From: Petaurus breviceps papuanus | Lineage: Eukaryota; Chordata; Mammalia; Diprotodontia; Petauridae | Length of the DNA stretch: 64,000 bases | Assembly: GCA_028583685.1 (NCBI GenBank) | Contig: JAMXIF010000073.1 | Span: 9,490,587 to 9,554,586 of the forward strand | Reading direction: 5' to 3' | In this document: piece by piece, positions 1-10,404 of the stretch | Numbering within the stretch: position 1 is the stretch's first letter | Layout: each line of letters starts with the position of its first letter | Position numbers and translations under genes: made by a program | The notes under the pieces: generated by a model | What the model saw: the letters and a program-made list of their open reading frames with translations, nothing else | What the model was told of the DNA's origin: nothing | The model's database searches: none

Positions 1-487
1 TTTTGGAAAGTTGTTATGGTAACAGGGAAGACCAAGATACAAACTCAGAAGAGGAAAACAATGTCAAAACAATCTATGTGCAAAACCCCAAAGGAAAAAA
101 GGGAAGGAGTCTCAAGCTCAGAAAAAACTCATGGAGAACTTAAAAAAGGACCTTAAAAATCATATGAGTGAGGCAGAAGAAAATGGGAAAGGAAATGAGA
201 GTGATGCGAGAGAATTATGAAAAAGAGTCAACATAATGTGGAAATATCTTTGACATTATAGTACATATATAGCCTATATCAGATTGCACACTGTCTTGGA
301 GAGGGGGGAATAGAGGGAGAGGAAGAAAATTTAGAATTCTAAATCTTATATAAGTGAATGTTTAAAACAAAGAACAAATAAATAAAATTTTAAAAAGGAA
401 AAAAAAGAGTCAAGAACTTGGAAAATTACTTAATAAGAAAAATTGACCAAAGGAAATACAAAAATCCAATGAAGAAAACAACTTCTT
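1..487 (+). mobile_element. Old L1 ORF1 remnant, 5' part (host of nested insertions)
   Basis: Degraded L1 ORF1 sequence: A-rich codons for Lys/Glu-rich coiled coil (around 110-230 and 405-487). It is interrupted by a short L1 3' end at 232-400 and by HAL1 copy A after 487. The same ORF1 resumes at 3750. It is the oldest layer of this nest. No usable open frame remains. Family assignment rests on similarity to the ORF1 sequences at 20.9-21.9 kb and 58.3-59.3 kb. Confidence 0.6.
232..400 (+). mobile_element. 5'-truncated L1 3' end
   Basis: Matches the terminal part of the marsupial L1 3' UTR: a G-rich 'gaggggggaa' tract, then an 'atttagaattctaaatctta' stretch, then an A-rich tail ending at about 400. 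It is bracketed by a near-perfect repeat, 'aaaaagagtcaa' (220-231 and about 402-413), which I read as its target-site duplication. It lies within the older L1 ORF1 remnant. Confidence 0.6.
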
Positions 488-509
488 AAAGAGTACAATT
501 GGGGTGGAG

Positions 510-519
510 CCAAGATGGC
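510..519 (+). promoter_or_regulatory. YY1-like motif at HAL1 A 5' end
   Basis: 'ccaagatggc' lies 9 bases from the element start. The same core occurs at the same place in the other HAL1 5' ends and in the L1 here. In human L1 a YY1 site at this position sets the transcription start. The role here is inferred by analogy. Confidence 0.5.
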
Positions 520-1276
520 AGAGTAAAAGCACTAACTTGGTGTGGGCTCCCACTCCAACCACTTCCAATACCTGTAAAAAAAAGTGACTATAAACAAATT
601 TTAGAGCTAAAGAACCCACAGAGTGATAGAGAGAAACAAATCTCTTGCTGAAGGCAGCCTGGCAGGCCAACAGAAAGGGTCTATCGCACCAGGGTGGGAG
701 CTGAGTGCAGTCCCAAGTGAGCTGCACTGTTCTGGCCCCAGGGCAGCCACAACCAGCTAGAGCAGACTTCAGGAGAGTGAATCACCAGCAGCTCTGGCAG
801 TTTCCAGACTTCTCAACCCATAAACACCAAAGAGAAAGTAAAAGGTCTGTTGGAACCAGGGTGAAGGAATAGCACGGTCCAGCCCCTACCCCTGGGGCAA
901 AAAGTGAGGAAGGTGTGGTGGCTGCAGCTGCTGCCACGTGCCTGCCTCCAGAAGGCCTGCCCTACAGATTGTAGGGGGACCAAACGACCATTCAGAGGGT
1001 AATTGCTCTTGCTTTGATTGATCCTGCTTGGATCTGGATCGCCATCATGGGTGGCAGTCCTGGGGTGTGTGGCCAGTGTGCCAGAGCTTATGAGGACTGT
1101 AGACAAAGCACCCTGCTAATAGCTCCAGCAGCTGTGAAAAGTCCAGCAATTTCAGACAAAGCTCTCTACACTCTAGAAGCAGAGTTCACCATGGCAAAGA
1201 GCTCAAAAGTCAAGTAATGACTGGCAAGATGAGCAAGCAGAGGAAGCACAAACAGACCATAGAATCCTTTTTTTTA

Positions 1277-1452
1277 GGGGAGTGGCTAGGTGGCACAATG
1301 AATGGAGCACTGGCCCTGGAGTCAGGAGGACCTGGGTTCAAATTTAGCCTTAGACACTTAACACATACACACAAAAACTAGCCGTGTGACCTTGGGCAAA
1401 TTACTTGACCCCAATTGCCCTACCTTTTTTCCCTCCAAATAGCAAAAAAAAA
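1277..1452 (+). mobile_element. tRNA-headed CORE-SINE (MAR1/WSINE1-like) in HAL1 A
   Basis: Begins 'ggctaggtggcacaatgaat', has the CORE segment 'gtgtgaccttgggcaa' and an A-rich tail. Target duplication 'aatccttttttttag' at 1263-1276 matches 'aatccttttttag' at 1453-1464. The exact Repbase name cannot be fixed by eye. Confidence 0.8.
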
Positions 1453-1739
1453 AATCCTTTTTTAGAGACAAAAAGGATCAAAGCATGGAATGGGATTGGG
1501 AATTCTGACAATGAAGTCAGAACTCTTGCATCAAAAGCTTCCAAGAAAAATATGAGCTGATTACAGGCCATGGAGGAGCTCAAGAAGGATTTAGAAAATC
1601 AATTAAGAGAAGTGGAGGAAAAATTGGGAAGAGAAATTAGAATGATGCAAGAAAATCATGAAAAGCAAGTCAACAGCCTGCTAATAGAGATCCAAAAAAA
1701 TACTGAAGAAAATAACACCTTAAAAATAGACTAACTCAA

Positions 1740-1901
1740 GGCAGCTAGGTGGCACAGTGAATAGAGCACCGACACTGGAGTCAGGAGGACCTGAGTTCAA
1801 ATTTGGCCTCAGACACTTAACACTTACTAGCCGTGTGATCTTGGGCAAGTCACTTAACCCCAATTGCCCTGCCTTCTACCCTCCAAAAAAAAGCAGAAAA
1901 T
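1740..1901 (+). mobile_element. tRNA-headed CORE-SINE (MAR1/WSINE1-like) in HAL1 A ORF1
   Basis: 'ggcagctaggtggcacagtg' start, CORE segment, A-rich tail. A 17-bp duplication, 'aaaatagactaactcaa' (1723-1739) against 'aaaatagactagctcaa' (1902-1918), shows that it landed in ORF1 codons. Confidence 0.85.
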
Positions 1902-2814
1902 AAAATAGACTAGCTCAAATGGCAAAAGAGGCCCAAAAAGTCAATGAGGAGAACGCCTTAAAAAGACAAATTTGCCAGATGGAAAAGGAATTTCAAAAAC
2001 TCACCAAAGAAAATAACTCCTTCAAAATTAGATTGGAGCACTTGGAAGCTAATGACTTTATGAGAAATCAAGATACTATACAATAGATCCAAACAAATGA
2101 AAAAATAGAAGGCAAAATGTGAAATATCTCATTGGAAAAAACACTGACCTGGAAAATAGACACAGGAGAGATAATTTAAAAATTCTTGGACTACATGAAA
2201 GCCATGGTCAAAAAAACAGCTTAGACATCTTTCATGAAATTATCAAGCAAAAATGTCCTGATATTCTAGAAGCAGAGGGCAAAATAGAAATTGAAAGAAT
2301 TCACTGATCACATCTTGAAAAAGATCCCAAACAGAAAACTCCTAGGAATGTCTTAGCCAAATTCCAGAGTTTCCAGTTCAAGGAGAAAATACTGCAAGCA
2401 GTCCAGAAAAAATAATTTGAGTATTGTGGAAACACAATCAGGATAGCACAAGACCTAGCAGCTTCTACGTTAAAGGACCAAAGGGCTTGGAATATGATAT
2501 TCTGAAGGGCAAAGGAGCTAGGATTAAAACCAAGAATCACCTACCCAGCAAAACTGAATGTAACACTTCAGGGGAAAATATGGTCATTTAATGAAAGAGA
2601 GGATTTTTCAAGCATTCTTGATGAAAAAACAAGAGCTGAACAAAAAAAATTTGACATTCAAATACAAGAAGCAAGAGAAACATGAGAAGGTAAACAGGAA
2701 AAAGAAATCATAAGGAATTTATTAAAGTTGAACTATTTACATTCCTACATGGAAAAATGATAAGTGTAACTCATGAGACTTTCTTTGCTCAGTATAAGGA
2801 TAGTTGAAGGGAAT

Positions 2815-2935
2815 AAATATGCATATATATGTATGCATACATACATATGTATATATAGGAGGGTATTTGTGTGTATAAATATTTATGTGAATGTGTTCAT
2901 ATGTGTATACATGTATACATAGATAGAGGGCACAG
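2815..2935. repeat. TATG/TACA-rich low-complexity tract
   Basis: Alternating purine-pyrimidine run of tatg/cata units within the HAL1 A 3' region. The same tract is present at the matching place in HAL1 copies B, C and D, so it is a built-in part of the element. Confidence 0.7.
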
Positions 2936-3749
2936 GATGAGTTGAATATGAAGAGATGATATCTGAAAAAATAAAATTAAGAAGTAAAAGAGGAATATAT
3001 TGGGAGAAGGAGAAAGGAAGATATAGATGAGGGTAAATTATCTCATATAAAAGGGGCAAGAGAAAACTGTTACAATGGAGAGGAAGAGAAGAAAGGTGAA
3101 AGGGAATGGGTCAACCTTACTCTCATTGAATTTGGCTTAAGGAGAGAGTAACATATATACTCAATTGGGTATCTTACCCTACAGGAAAGTAGGGAGGAAG
3201 GGGATAAAAGGGAGGATGATAGAAGGGAGGGCAGACTTTGGGAGGGGGTAGTTAGAAGCAAACACTTTTGAAAAGGGACAGGGTTAAAGGAGAAAATCGA
3301 ATATGAGGAGGGGCAGGATAGGATGGAGGGAAATATAGTCTTTCACAATATAACTACTATGGAAATGTTTTGCAAAGCTTCACATGTACAACTATGTTGA
3401 ATTGCTTATCTTCCCAGTGGGGGTGGGTTAGGAGGGAAGAAGGAAAAGAATCTGGAACTCAAAGTTTTAAAAACAAATATTAAAAAAAAATTTTTTACAT
3501 GCAATCAAGAAAAAAGATGTACAGGCAGTGGGGTATAGAAATCCATCTTGTCCTACTAGAAAGTTAGGGGAGGGATGGCAGAGGATATAAGAAAGAATAG
3601 ATTGGGGAAGGGGTATTCAGTAGACTTGCTATTTTGTGGTGGGAGGTAGGAGAAAGATGGGGAGAAAAATTTGAAACTCAAAATCTTGTGGAAATAAATG
3701 TTGAAAACTAAAAATAACTAAATAAATTGGAAAGAAAAGAGTACAATTG

Positions 3750-3840
3750 ACCAACTGGAAAAGAAATTACAAAAACTAATTTAGGAAAACACACTATAAA
3801 AGTTAGAATTGTTCAAAAAGAATCTAATGACTCTATAAGA
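3750..3840 (+). mobile_element. Old L1 ORF1 remnant, continuation
   Basis: The sequence resumes right after the HAL1 A target duplication and continues the ORF1 remnant of 401-487 (coiled-coil-like codons, 'gaaaagaaattacaaaaact'). It ends where HAL1 copy B begins. A 'gactctataagacatat' unit is repeated in tandem at about 3830-3866. Confidence 0.5.
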
Positions 3841-3861
3841 CATATATTGACTCTATAAGAC

Positions 3862-3966
3862 ATATATACATACACTCACATATGTATTCATATGCCCATA
3901 TATCCTCCTATATAGACATATATATACATATATATACATATATATGTATATATATATATATATATT
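3862..3966. repeat. TA/CATA low-complexity tract
   Basis: Run of 'catatatatac'-type units inside the 3' spacer of HAL1 copy B. It is prone to slippage and to cruciform formation. Confidence 0.7.
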
Positions 3967-4094
3967 TCTATTTCCTTCAACTATTCTCATACTGAGAAAA
4001 GTTTCATAAGTTACAATTATCATTTTTCCATGTAGGAATGTAAATAGTTCAACTTTGATAAGTTCCTTATGATTTCTTTTCCCTGTTTACCTTC

Positions 4095-5180
4095 TCATGC
4101 TTCTCTTGTTTCTTGTATCTGAGTGTCAAATTTTCTATTCAACTCTGGATTTTTCATCAAGAATGCTTGAAAGTATTCTATTCCATTGAAAGACCATATT
4201 TTCCCCTGAAACATGATACTCAGTTTTGCTGGGTGGGTGATTCTTGGTTTTAATCCCAGCTCCTTTGACCTCTGGAATATCATATTCCAAGCCCTTTGAT
4301 TCATCATTGTAGAAGCTGCCAGCTCCTGTGTTATCCTGATTGTGTTTCCACAATATTCAAATTGTTTCTTCCTGGCTGCTTGCAATATTTTCTCCTTCAT
4401 TTGGGAATTCAGGACCCTGGCTATAATATTCCTAGGAGTTTTCTTTTGGGGATCTTTTTAGGAGGTGATTGGTGGATTCTTTCAACCTCTATTTTGCCCT
4501 CTGATTCTAAAACATCAGGGCAGTTTTCCTTGAGAATTTCTTGAAGGAAAATTTCTAGGTTCTTCTTTTGATAAAGGCTTTCAGGTAGTCCAATAATTTT
4601 TAGATTATCTCTCCTGGACCTTTTTTCCCAGTCAGTGGTTTCTCCAATGAAATATTTCACATTGCCTCCTATTTTTTCATTTGTTTGGATCTGTTTAATA
4701 GTATCTTGATTTCTCATAAAGTCAATAGCTTCCATTTGCTCCAATCTAATTCTGAAGGAATGATTTTCCTTGGTGAGCTTTTGAGATTCTTTTTCCATCT
4801 GGCAAATTTGTCTTTTTAAGGCATTCTTCTCCTCATTGCCTTTTTGGGCTTCTTTTGCCATTTGAGTTAGTCTATTTTTAAGGTGTTATTTTCTTCATTC
4901 AGGTTGTTGACTCTCATTTCATAATTTTCTTGCCTCATTCTCACTTCTCTTCCCAATTTTTCTTCCACTTCTCTTATTTGGTTTTCAAAATCCTTTTTAA
5001 GCTCCTCTATGGCCTATAGCCAGCTAATATTTTTCTTGGAAGCTTTTGGTGCAGGATTTCTGACTTTGCTGTCTTCCTTCTGTTCCATGCTTTGATCGTT
5101 TTTGTCCCCGAAATAGGAGTCTAATGTTGAATTGTTCTGCTTGGTTTGCCTTCCTTTGCTTTCTCGTGTTTCCACTAAAT
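4095..5180 (-). pseudogene. HAL1 copy B ORF1 (broken)
   Basis: On the minus strand the frame at 4861-4421 gives 146 codons of coiled coil and RRM ('NLKIIGLPESL'). A second frame, 4400-4095, gives the C-terminal domain: 'ILQAARKKQFEYCGNTIRIT', then 'KLSIMFQGKIWSFNGIE'. It ends 'QEAREA stop' at 4095. The N-terminal part lies in the frame ending at 5014. There are at least two frame changes. It is less decayed than copy A. Confidence 0.75.
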
Positions 5181-5889
5181 TACTTGACTTTTGAGCTTTT
5201 TGCCACAGTAGGACTCTGCTCCCAGAGAGGGGAGCTTTGTCCCAATTGCTGAGTTTTTCACAGATGCTGGAGCTATTAGTTGGGTGCCCTCTCTGAAGCC
5301 TCCACAAGCTCTGGCAAACTAGATCCACATCCCAGGACCTCCACCCTAGATAGCTATCTAGATCCAAGCAGGTTAAAACAAGAGTGATTACCCCTCAGAC
5401 TGGTTGCTTGACCAAATCTGCAGATCAGAAGCTCTGAAGCAGCCACATGGCAGAGCCTGCACAGCTGGGGTGCCTCAGCTGCTTCTCCCTTCAGGGTGTA
5501 AAGGCCAGACCACACTCTCAAACTCCTTGTTCCCCAAGTCCACACTGTACTGACCTCTCACCTTGTCCTTAACATCTATGGGTTGATAATTCTGAAACCG
5601 CCACAGCTGCTGGTTATCTGTAGTCCCTCCAGCAAGGGCTGATTGTGGCCACCCTGATGCTAAAACCTCAGGCTCACATGGGGCTGGGCTCGGCTCCCAG
5701 TGTTCTTCCCTGGTCCCTTCCTGCCAGCCTGCCAGGCTGTCTTCAGCAGGATGTTATCCTCTCTCTGTCATTTTGTGGGTTCTGTAGCTCCAAAATTTGT
5801 TTAAAGTAATTTTTACATGAATTGGAGGAGTCGGAAGCAGGAGTTGTGTGGAAGTCCTATTTCTTCTCCTCCATCTTGACTCCACCCCC

Positions 5890-6515
5890 CTGGAAGTAGA
5901 GTTCTACCATGGCGAAGAATTCAAAAGTCAATCAATTGGCTTGTAAAATGAGCGAACAAGGGGATAGAAATCAGACTATAGAATCTTAGAATTAGACTAT
6001 AGAATGGAACACTATTGGGTACAAGAAATTATGAACAGACAAATTTCAGAAAAACCTAGAAAGACATGTATGAACTGATGTGAATTGAAAAGACCAGAAC
6101 CAGGAAAGTTTTGTACACAGTAACAGCAACATTGTGTGATGATCAACTATGAATGACTCAAAATTTTTTATATTGATCCAATGATCCAAGATAAATACAA
6201 AGGACTCCTGAAGGAAAATGCTATCCATATCCAGATAAACTGGTAGATTCTGAATTACAAATCAGAGCATTTTTTTTCACTTACTTTATTATTTCTCATG
6301 GTTTTTTCCCTTTTGAGCTGTTTCTTCTTACACAACTCTGACTAATATGGAAATATTTTCACATGATAACACATGTAGAAACTTTATCAAACTTCCAACT
6401 ATTTTCAGAAGAGGAGAGGTGAGGGAGGGAGGAAGAAAAATTTGGAACTCAAAACTTCATAAAAATTCAAAAATTTTTCTTGACATGTAACTGGGGAAAA
6501 ATAAAATTCTATTTA
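5890..6515 (+). mobile_element. Internally deleted L1/HAL1 fragment with L1 3' end
   Basis: 5890-5985 matches the 5' UTR end and ORF1 start seen in HAL1 A ('gaagtagagttctaccatgg'). The sequence then jumps to the C-terminus of L1 ORF2 and the L1 3' UTR (about 6003-6515: 'acagtaacagcaacattgtg', 'tgatccaagataaatacaaa', G-rich tract, A-rich tail). Almost all of ORF1 and ORF2 is missing. It could be one deleted copy or two copies joined. Confidence 0.6.
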
Positions 6516-6519
6516 AAAA

Positions 6520-6822
6520 AAAATCTGACCTCTGGCATGGGTGGGCTTCCTCACTTTTTAGCAATTTCCAAGGTGGCTACTGGTGGGGAAGAAAGTTGTT
6601 ATTTTTTACCTACATTTCCAGATACATGCTCTGGGATTATTGAGCATTGTCATTGGTTGATGGAGCAGTGGAGGGAGAGAATCTGACTCAAACTTTTCTG
6701 AAGATAGAAGCCTATTCTTCATTGCCTTGACTGGGCTTCTGAAAAACTCTCCTCCACAAGGTGGACATGAGCTCTTATGTAAAAACAAAGATACCAAAAT
6801 TTCTCTGTGGTCCTACATTTCT
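6520..6822. other. Unassigned intergenic sequence
   Basis: Mixed-composition sequence between L1 debris and a dispersed repeat. The short open frames here have no recognisable domain. I see nothing functional in it. Confidence 0.4.
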
Positions 6823-7009
6823 GATTTGTGGGCCATCATCAATCATCTTGACTTCTCTTGCCACTGTACACAAGGACTCTGGAGGAGAGAATGAGGCTGA
6901 TGACTTTGCACAGCTCTGTATCACTTAAATCCAACTCACTCCCAAGTCAGGACATCACCCTCATGATGTCATTGGTCCTCTTTGAAAATGAAGTACAAAC
7001 AATAACAAA
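6823..7009 (+). mobile_element. Dispersed CAA-tailed repeat, family U copy 1
   Basis: Shares a long segment with 40370-40541 and 42738-42893, with the blocks 'gactctggaggagagaatga', 'cacttaaatccaactcac' and 'gatgtcattggtcctctttg' in the same order. It ends in an 'acaaacaataacaa' tail. It resembles a short non-LTR-driven SINE or an LTR fragment. I do not know its published name. Confidence 0.6.
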
Positions 7010-7199
7010 TTTTTGACTTAACTCTGACCTTGCTTGATTGAGTTTGAATCCAGACTCTAAAGCATGTTAGGGAGGCAGGGAACATTTAAGCATTCATCAA
7101 GAGACTTGTATTCAGTATTTCATTTGCCAGTGGGCAAATGCCCAGGGCTTTTAGAATAAGCCCTAAAACAAACAAACAAAAAATTACCCCTCATTCCTG

Positions 7200-7645
7200 G
7201 AATTTGTTCCATTCTCACCTCTGCTTCTTTGAGCCCCCAGCTTCCTTCTTGTTAATGTTCTCACCTTCTTAAAATTATCTTGTATTTTCTCTTCTATGTG
7301 ACTTTTACATCCCTCTAGTAGGGGGGTTCTTAGTCTTCTTAGAACCCTCTGTCAGTCTGATCACAATAGTTTTCAATGTATAAAATAAAATAAAAAGCAT
7401 GGACCCCTTCTCACAGTAGTTTTAAATGTGTCAAATAAAATAAAAGTCATGGGATTATAATGGAAACCACACTGAAATATAATTATCTATCTATATTTTA
7501 AAAATTCATGAGCCCCCACTGAAGAATTCCCCCTCTAGTAAAATATAAACTTCTTTAGAGCAGATAATTCTTTTTTTGTCTCCATATCCTTGTTGCCTAG
7601 CAAAGTGCTGTGGCTATAGTAGGGGTTTAATAAATGGGTGCATGG
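7200..7645 (+). mobile_element. L2 3' region, split by a small DNA element
   Basis: The 3' portion has the L2 hallmarks 'ctagcaaagtgctgtggcta' and a terminal 'taataaatgggtg' at about 7628-7642. The preceding pyrimidine-rich half (7200-7318) fits the L2 3' UTR. An insertion at 7320-7530 separates the halves. Confidence 0.5.
7320..7530 (+). mobile_element. Small hAT-like nonautonomous DNA transposon relic (family H)
   Basis: Begins 'ggggggttcttagtcttctt' and ends 'attcatgagcccccact', with weakly inverted ends and AT-rich 'ataaaataaaataaa' blocks. An opposite-orientation copy lies at 10037-10210, and a possible end at 10407. Class is inferred from the general pattern. Confidence 0.45.
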
Positions 7646-7659
7646 GGGAGGAAAGTAAA

Positions 7660-8000
7660 TAAACATTTGAAGCATACAAGGTGTCTGTTATGTGCTGGGT
7701 AGGGGCAGCTAGGTGCCCCAGTAGTTAGAGTGCTAGGCTTGGAGTCAGGAAGACTCATCTTCCTGAGTTCAAACAAAGCCTCAGACACTTATTAGCTGTA
7801 TCACTATGGGCAAGTCACTTAATTCTGTTTGTCTCAGTTTTCTCACCTGCAAAATGAGTTGGAGAAGGAAATGGCAAACCACTCAAGTATCTTTGTCAAG
7901 AAAACCCCCAATGGGGTCACAAAGAGTCAGGCATTACGGAACAGTATGCTAGGCACTGTGCTGAACACATTACAAACACTATCTCACTTGGTAAATTTGT
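7660..8000 (-). mobile_element. MIR/THER1-type SINE, split by a younger SINE
   Basis: 'tgtctgttatgtgctgggta' (7681-7705) and 'tatgctaggcactgtgctga' (from about 7946) are the two halves of the antisense MIR/THER1 hallmark 'tactatgtgccaggcactgt'. A MAR-type SINE sits between them, with 'tatg(t/c)tgg' as the target duplication. Confidence 0.55.
7706..7945 (+). mobile_element. RTE-tailed SINE (MAR-type)
   Basis: tRNA-like head 'ggggcagctaggtgccccag', CORE segment, then 'gttggagaaggaaatggcaa' and 'ggggtcacaaagagtcaggc', the tail shared with BovB/RTE 3' ends. This longer SINE type occurs repeatedly in the window. Confidence 0.8.
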
Positions 8001-8079
8001 TGAGCTAAACTGACAATTGTGAGATAACAGCAGAAGAAAAATCCAATAACACCTATCCTTTAAAAAAAGCTTCCTTTGG

Positions 8080-8231
8080 GCAGAAAGGTGGTGTGGTGAA
8101 TAGAGCACTGGCCCTGGAGTCAGGAGGACCTGAATTCAAATATGGCCTCAGACAGTTAATACTTAATAGCTGTATGACCATGGTCAAGTAGCTTACCCCA
8201 ATCCCCCTGTCTTCCCCCCTCCAAAAAAAAA
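8080..8231 (+). mobile_element. tRNA-headed CORE-SINE
   Basis: 'gggcagaaaggtggtgtggt' head, CORE segment, A tail. The perfect flanking duplication 'aaaaaagcttcctttg' is visible on both sides. Confidence 0.8.
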
Positions 8232-8440
8232 GCTTCCTTTGATTCTCCTATATTCTCACGTTATTGTCCCTTCTCTTTATCACTACACTTCTAGAAAGAG
8301 TAGCCTACCCTTACTGCCTCCATTTCCTTACTATGGATTCAATTCTTTTAACCCTTACTATTCCTCTACTGAATAATCTCTCTTCAAGATCACTAACAAC
8401 ACCCATATCACCAAACCCAATGTCATTTTTTCTAAGATGA
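8232..8440 (+). mobile_element. Ancient LINE fragment (L2/CR1 group?)
   Basis: Blocks such as 'ctagaaagagtagcctaccc' and 'caagatcactaacaacaccc' resemble a well-known old mammalian LINE. I cannot name the family with certainty. It is interrupted on its left by the SINE at 8080. Confidence 0.35.
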
Positions 8441-9029
8441 CATATGGAAGGTGCTCATACAACTTCAGGTGACATATAGATTCTAGCTATGATTGCTGTA
8501 CACTAATGCAGAGACCTTGGAGTCTGGAAAAGTAGGACCAGAGGAGAGTTTATTCTTTCTCATTGGACAGATGAGACCCACTATAAATCATTTACCCAGG
8601 TAGATACCTGGGTCTGAGTCTCCTTCTCTGTCAAATGAGGGAGCTAGACTAGGTGACCTCAAAGAACCCTTTCACGTTCTATCAAACATCTTCATATATA
8701 CATCTAAATTTATAAGACGTCAAAACCTGAAGTATAAAGTTTCTCTCAAAAAAAAAAGATGAAGCAACAGCCAAAATTATTGGTATTTTTGAGTAAAAGA
8801 TCAGCATAAGTAATTCGTTTTTGAAAATGAACAGAATGAGCAAGGGGCTGGCCTGCTGAGCTTCTGTTCCAAACTGCCCACACAAATTTGCCATTATTTC
8901 AACCTTGGGATTCTGTGGATGGGTGAATCACCAAGTTTCAACATTTTGTGGCCAAAATGGCATTTCAGGCTGGTCCCTGAATCAATAAACCCAACTGTTC
9001 TGGACAAGCAACAACATCCCAAGGTAGAT

Positions 9030-9510
9030 AACCTCCTTCTTTTAAGGCTCCCCCAATCCTGATTGGAGACTGCTGACCTGAACTACTCTTTCATCAGGAG
9101 CCCAACAATATCTCACTCTATTGAGGTGGCTAAGTGGTGAAGTGAACAGAGCACTGACGCTGGAGTCAGGAAGATCTGAGTTCAAATCCGACCTCAGACA
9201 CTTAACACTTACTAGCCATGTGACCTTGGGCAAGTCACTTAACCCCATTTCCCCTGCCTTCCCCCCTCCAAAAAGCAAAACAAAAAAAATCTCAGTATAC
9301 TGCCAACTACCCTCTCCTAACTTCTTTGCCTGTTCCTCCTACCAGATGCTATCCCAGCTAACTACCTCCCTCTCTTTCTACTTTCCCTTTATTTGTTGAC
9401 ATCCCTAATTAGAATGTAATGTCCCTTGAGAGTGGAGACTGTCTTGCTTATATTTGTGCCACCAAAACTCAGGACAGTACCTGACAAATGGTAGGCCTAA
9501 ATCCATCCAT
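9030..9510 (+). mobile_element. L2 3' end with SINE insertion
   Basis: 'cttgagagtggagactgtct' and 'caggacagtacctgacaaat' are the L2 terminal segment. The upstream pyrimidine-rich part (9288-9410) fits. A SINE at 9121-9287 splits it. Confidence 0.55.
9121..9287 (+). mobile_element. tRNA-headed CORE-SINE
   Basis: 'gaggtggctaagtggtgaag' head, 'gtgaccttgggcaagtcact' CORE and A-rich tail. Flanks 'atctcactct' and 'atctcagtat' look like a decayed target duplication. Confidence 0.8.
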
Positions 9511-9660
9511 CCATCTATCCATTCATCTAAACATAAGTTGGACAACTGGCTCCCTAGCTCTCCAGTTCCATAATGGGCATATGATGGAATGGTAACCCAT
9601 TTGAAAACCTAGAGCTTCAGATTTCTGCCCTTATATCTCATTGTTGTTGCTATATATAGG

Positions 9661-9663
<3 letters not shown>

Positions 9664-9712
<49 letters not shown>
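9664..9712. repeat. (TC)n microsatellite
   Basis: About 24 uninterrupted tc units followed by a short (ca) run. Confidence 0.97.
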
Positions 9713-9714
<2 letters not shown>

Positions 9715-9727
9715 CACACACACACTC

Positions 9728-10030
9728 AATAGTATTTTATTTTTTCCAATTACATGTAAAGATAGTTTTCATCATTCATTTTCATAAGATTTTGACTTAC
9801 ACATTTTTTTCTTCCTCCCTCTGTCCCCTCTCCCCTTCCCAAGATGGCACGTGATCTAATATAGGTTATACATGTACAACCATATTAAATATATTTCCAC
9901 ATTAGTCATGTTGTGAAAGAAAAATTAGAACAAAAGGGAAAAATCATGAGAAAGAAAAAAAAAGAGAAAATAGTATACTTCCATTGACATTCAGACTTTA
10001 TAGTTCTTTCTCTGGGTTATAACATTTTCT
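9728..10030 (-). mobile_element. L1 3' UTR fragment
   Basis: Antisense to the marsupial L1 3' end: 'tagtattttattttttccaa' is the tail, 'ttacatgtaaagatagtttt' lies next to it, then 'ataggttatacatgtacaac' and 'tctttctctgggttataac'. It is 5'-truncated. Confidence 0.8.
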
Positions 10031-10036
10031 ATATCT

Positions 10037-10210
10037 CAGGAATTCTTAACTTGGGGTCTATGAAATTTTGTTTTAAATGTTTTAACAATTGTATTTCACT
10101 GCAATTGGCTTCCTTTTTAACCCTAAGTATTTTGTTTATATATGTAAATACATTATTTTGAGAAGGCATACATACGAGCAAAAGAGTCCATGACACAAAA
10201 AAGGTTAAAA
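10037..10210 (-). mobile_element. Family H DNA-transposon relic, copy 2
   Basis: Opposite-orientation relative of 7320-7530: 'gagtccatgacacaaaaaag' and 'gttaaaaatcttgga' at one end, 'attcttaacttggggtctat' at the other. The two ends are imperfect inverted repeats. Confidence 0.5.
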
Positions 10211-10404
10211 ATCTTGGATCTAAAAGGAAGATAGGCCAGCAGGCAGAACTGACTTCACTTGCCTGTAAAGGCTTTTACTTCCTTTGAAATTTAATTCGAT
10301 GAAATTGAATTCATTTATTCATTTAATTCAATCAAAATACAAGACCGACATCCAGTAGCAAGAAATCCTAGAGGAGAAAAATTTGCCAAAAGATCCACTA
10401 GAAC

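Larger units (their letters stand above)
1215..2685 (+). pseudogene. HAL1 copy A ORF1 (broken L1 ORF1p-like)
   Basis: Fragments of an L1 ORF1 protein can be read in several frames. There is an N-terminal basic segment (after about 1215), a long coiled coil (about 1560-2100), an RRM-like segment with 'DLENRHRRDNLKILGLHES' (about 2146-2205) and a C-terminal domain (about 2330-2650) ending in a 'REA/RET stop'. Two SINEs, several stops and frameshifts destroy it. The family protein is an RNA-binding chaperone that trimerises on L1 RNA. Confidence 0.7.
502..3735 (+). mobile_element. HAL1 (half-L1) copy A, full structure, no ORF2
   Basis: The element runs from a G-rich start with the L1-type motif 'ccaagatggc' through a 5' UTR (502-about 1210), an ORF1 (about 1215-2685) and a purine-rich, TATG-rich 3' region to an A-rich end. 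It has a perfect 14-bp target-site duplication, 'aaagagtacaattg', at 488-501 and 3736-3749. No reverse transcriptase or endonuclease sequence lies between ORF1 and the 3' tail, so it is a half-L1. Two SINEs (1277-1452 and 1740-1901) were inserted later. ORF1 is broken by many changes, so this copy is clearly older than copy D. Its 5' UTR is closest to the fragment at 30.2-31.0 kb. Confidence 0.8.
3861..5889 (-). mobile_element. HAL1 copy B, 3'-truncated
   Basis: Reads on the minus strand from a G-run 5' end at 5889 through the 5' UTR (to about 5180) and ORF1 (about 5180-4095) into the TATG-rich spacer, where it stops near 3861. Most of the 3' tail seen in copies A, C and D is absent. I see no target duplication. 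Together with copy A it forms a head-out inverted pair separated by a short spacer. Confidence 0.75.

Noticed and set aside
1277-1452. tRNA genes at the heads of the SINEs
   Set aside because: The SINE heads descend from tRNA but do not fold as a complete tRNA with intact arms. They are repeats.
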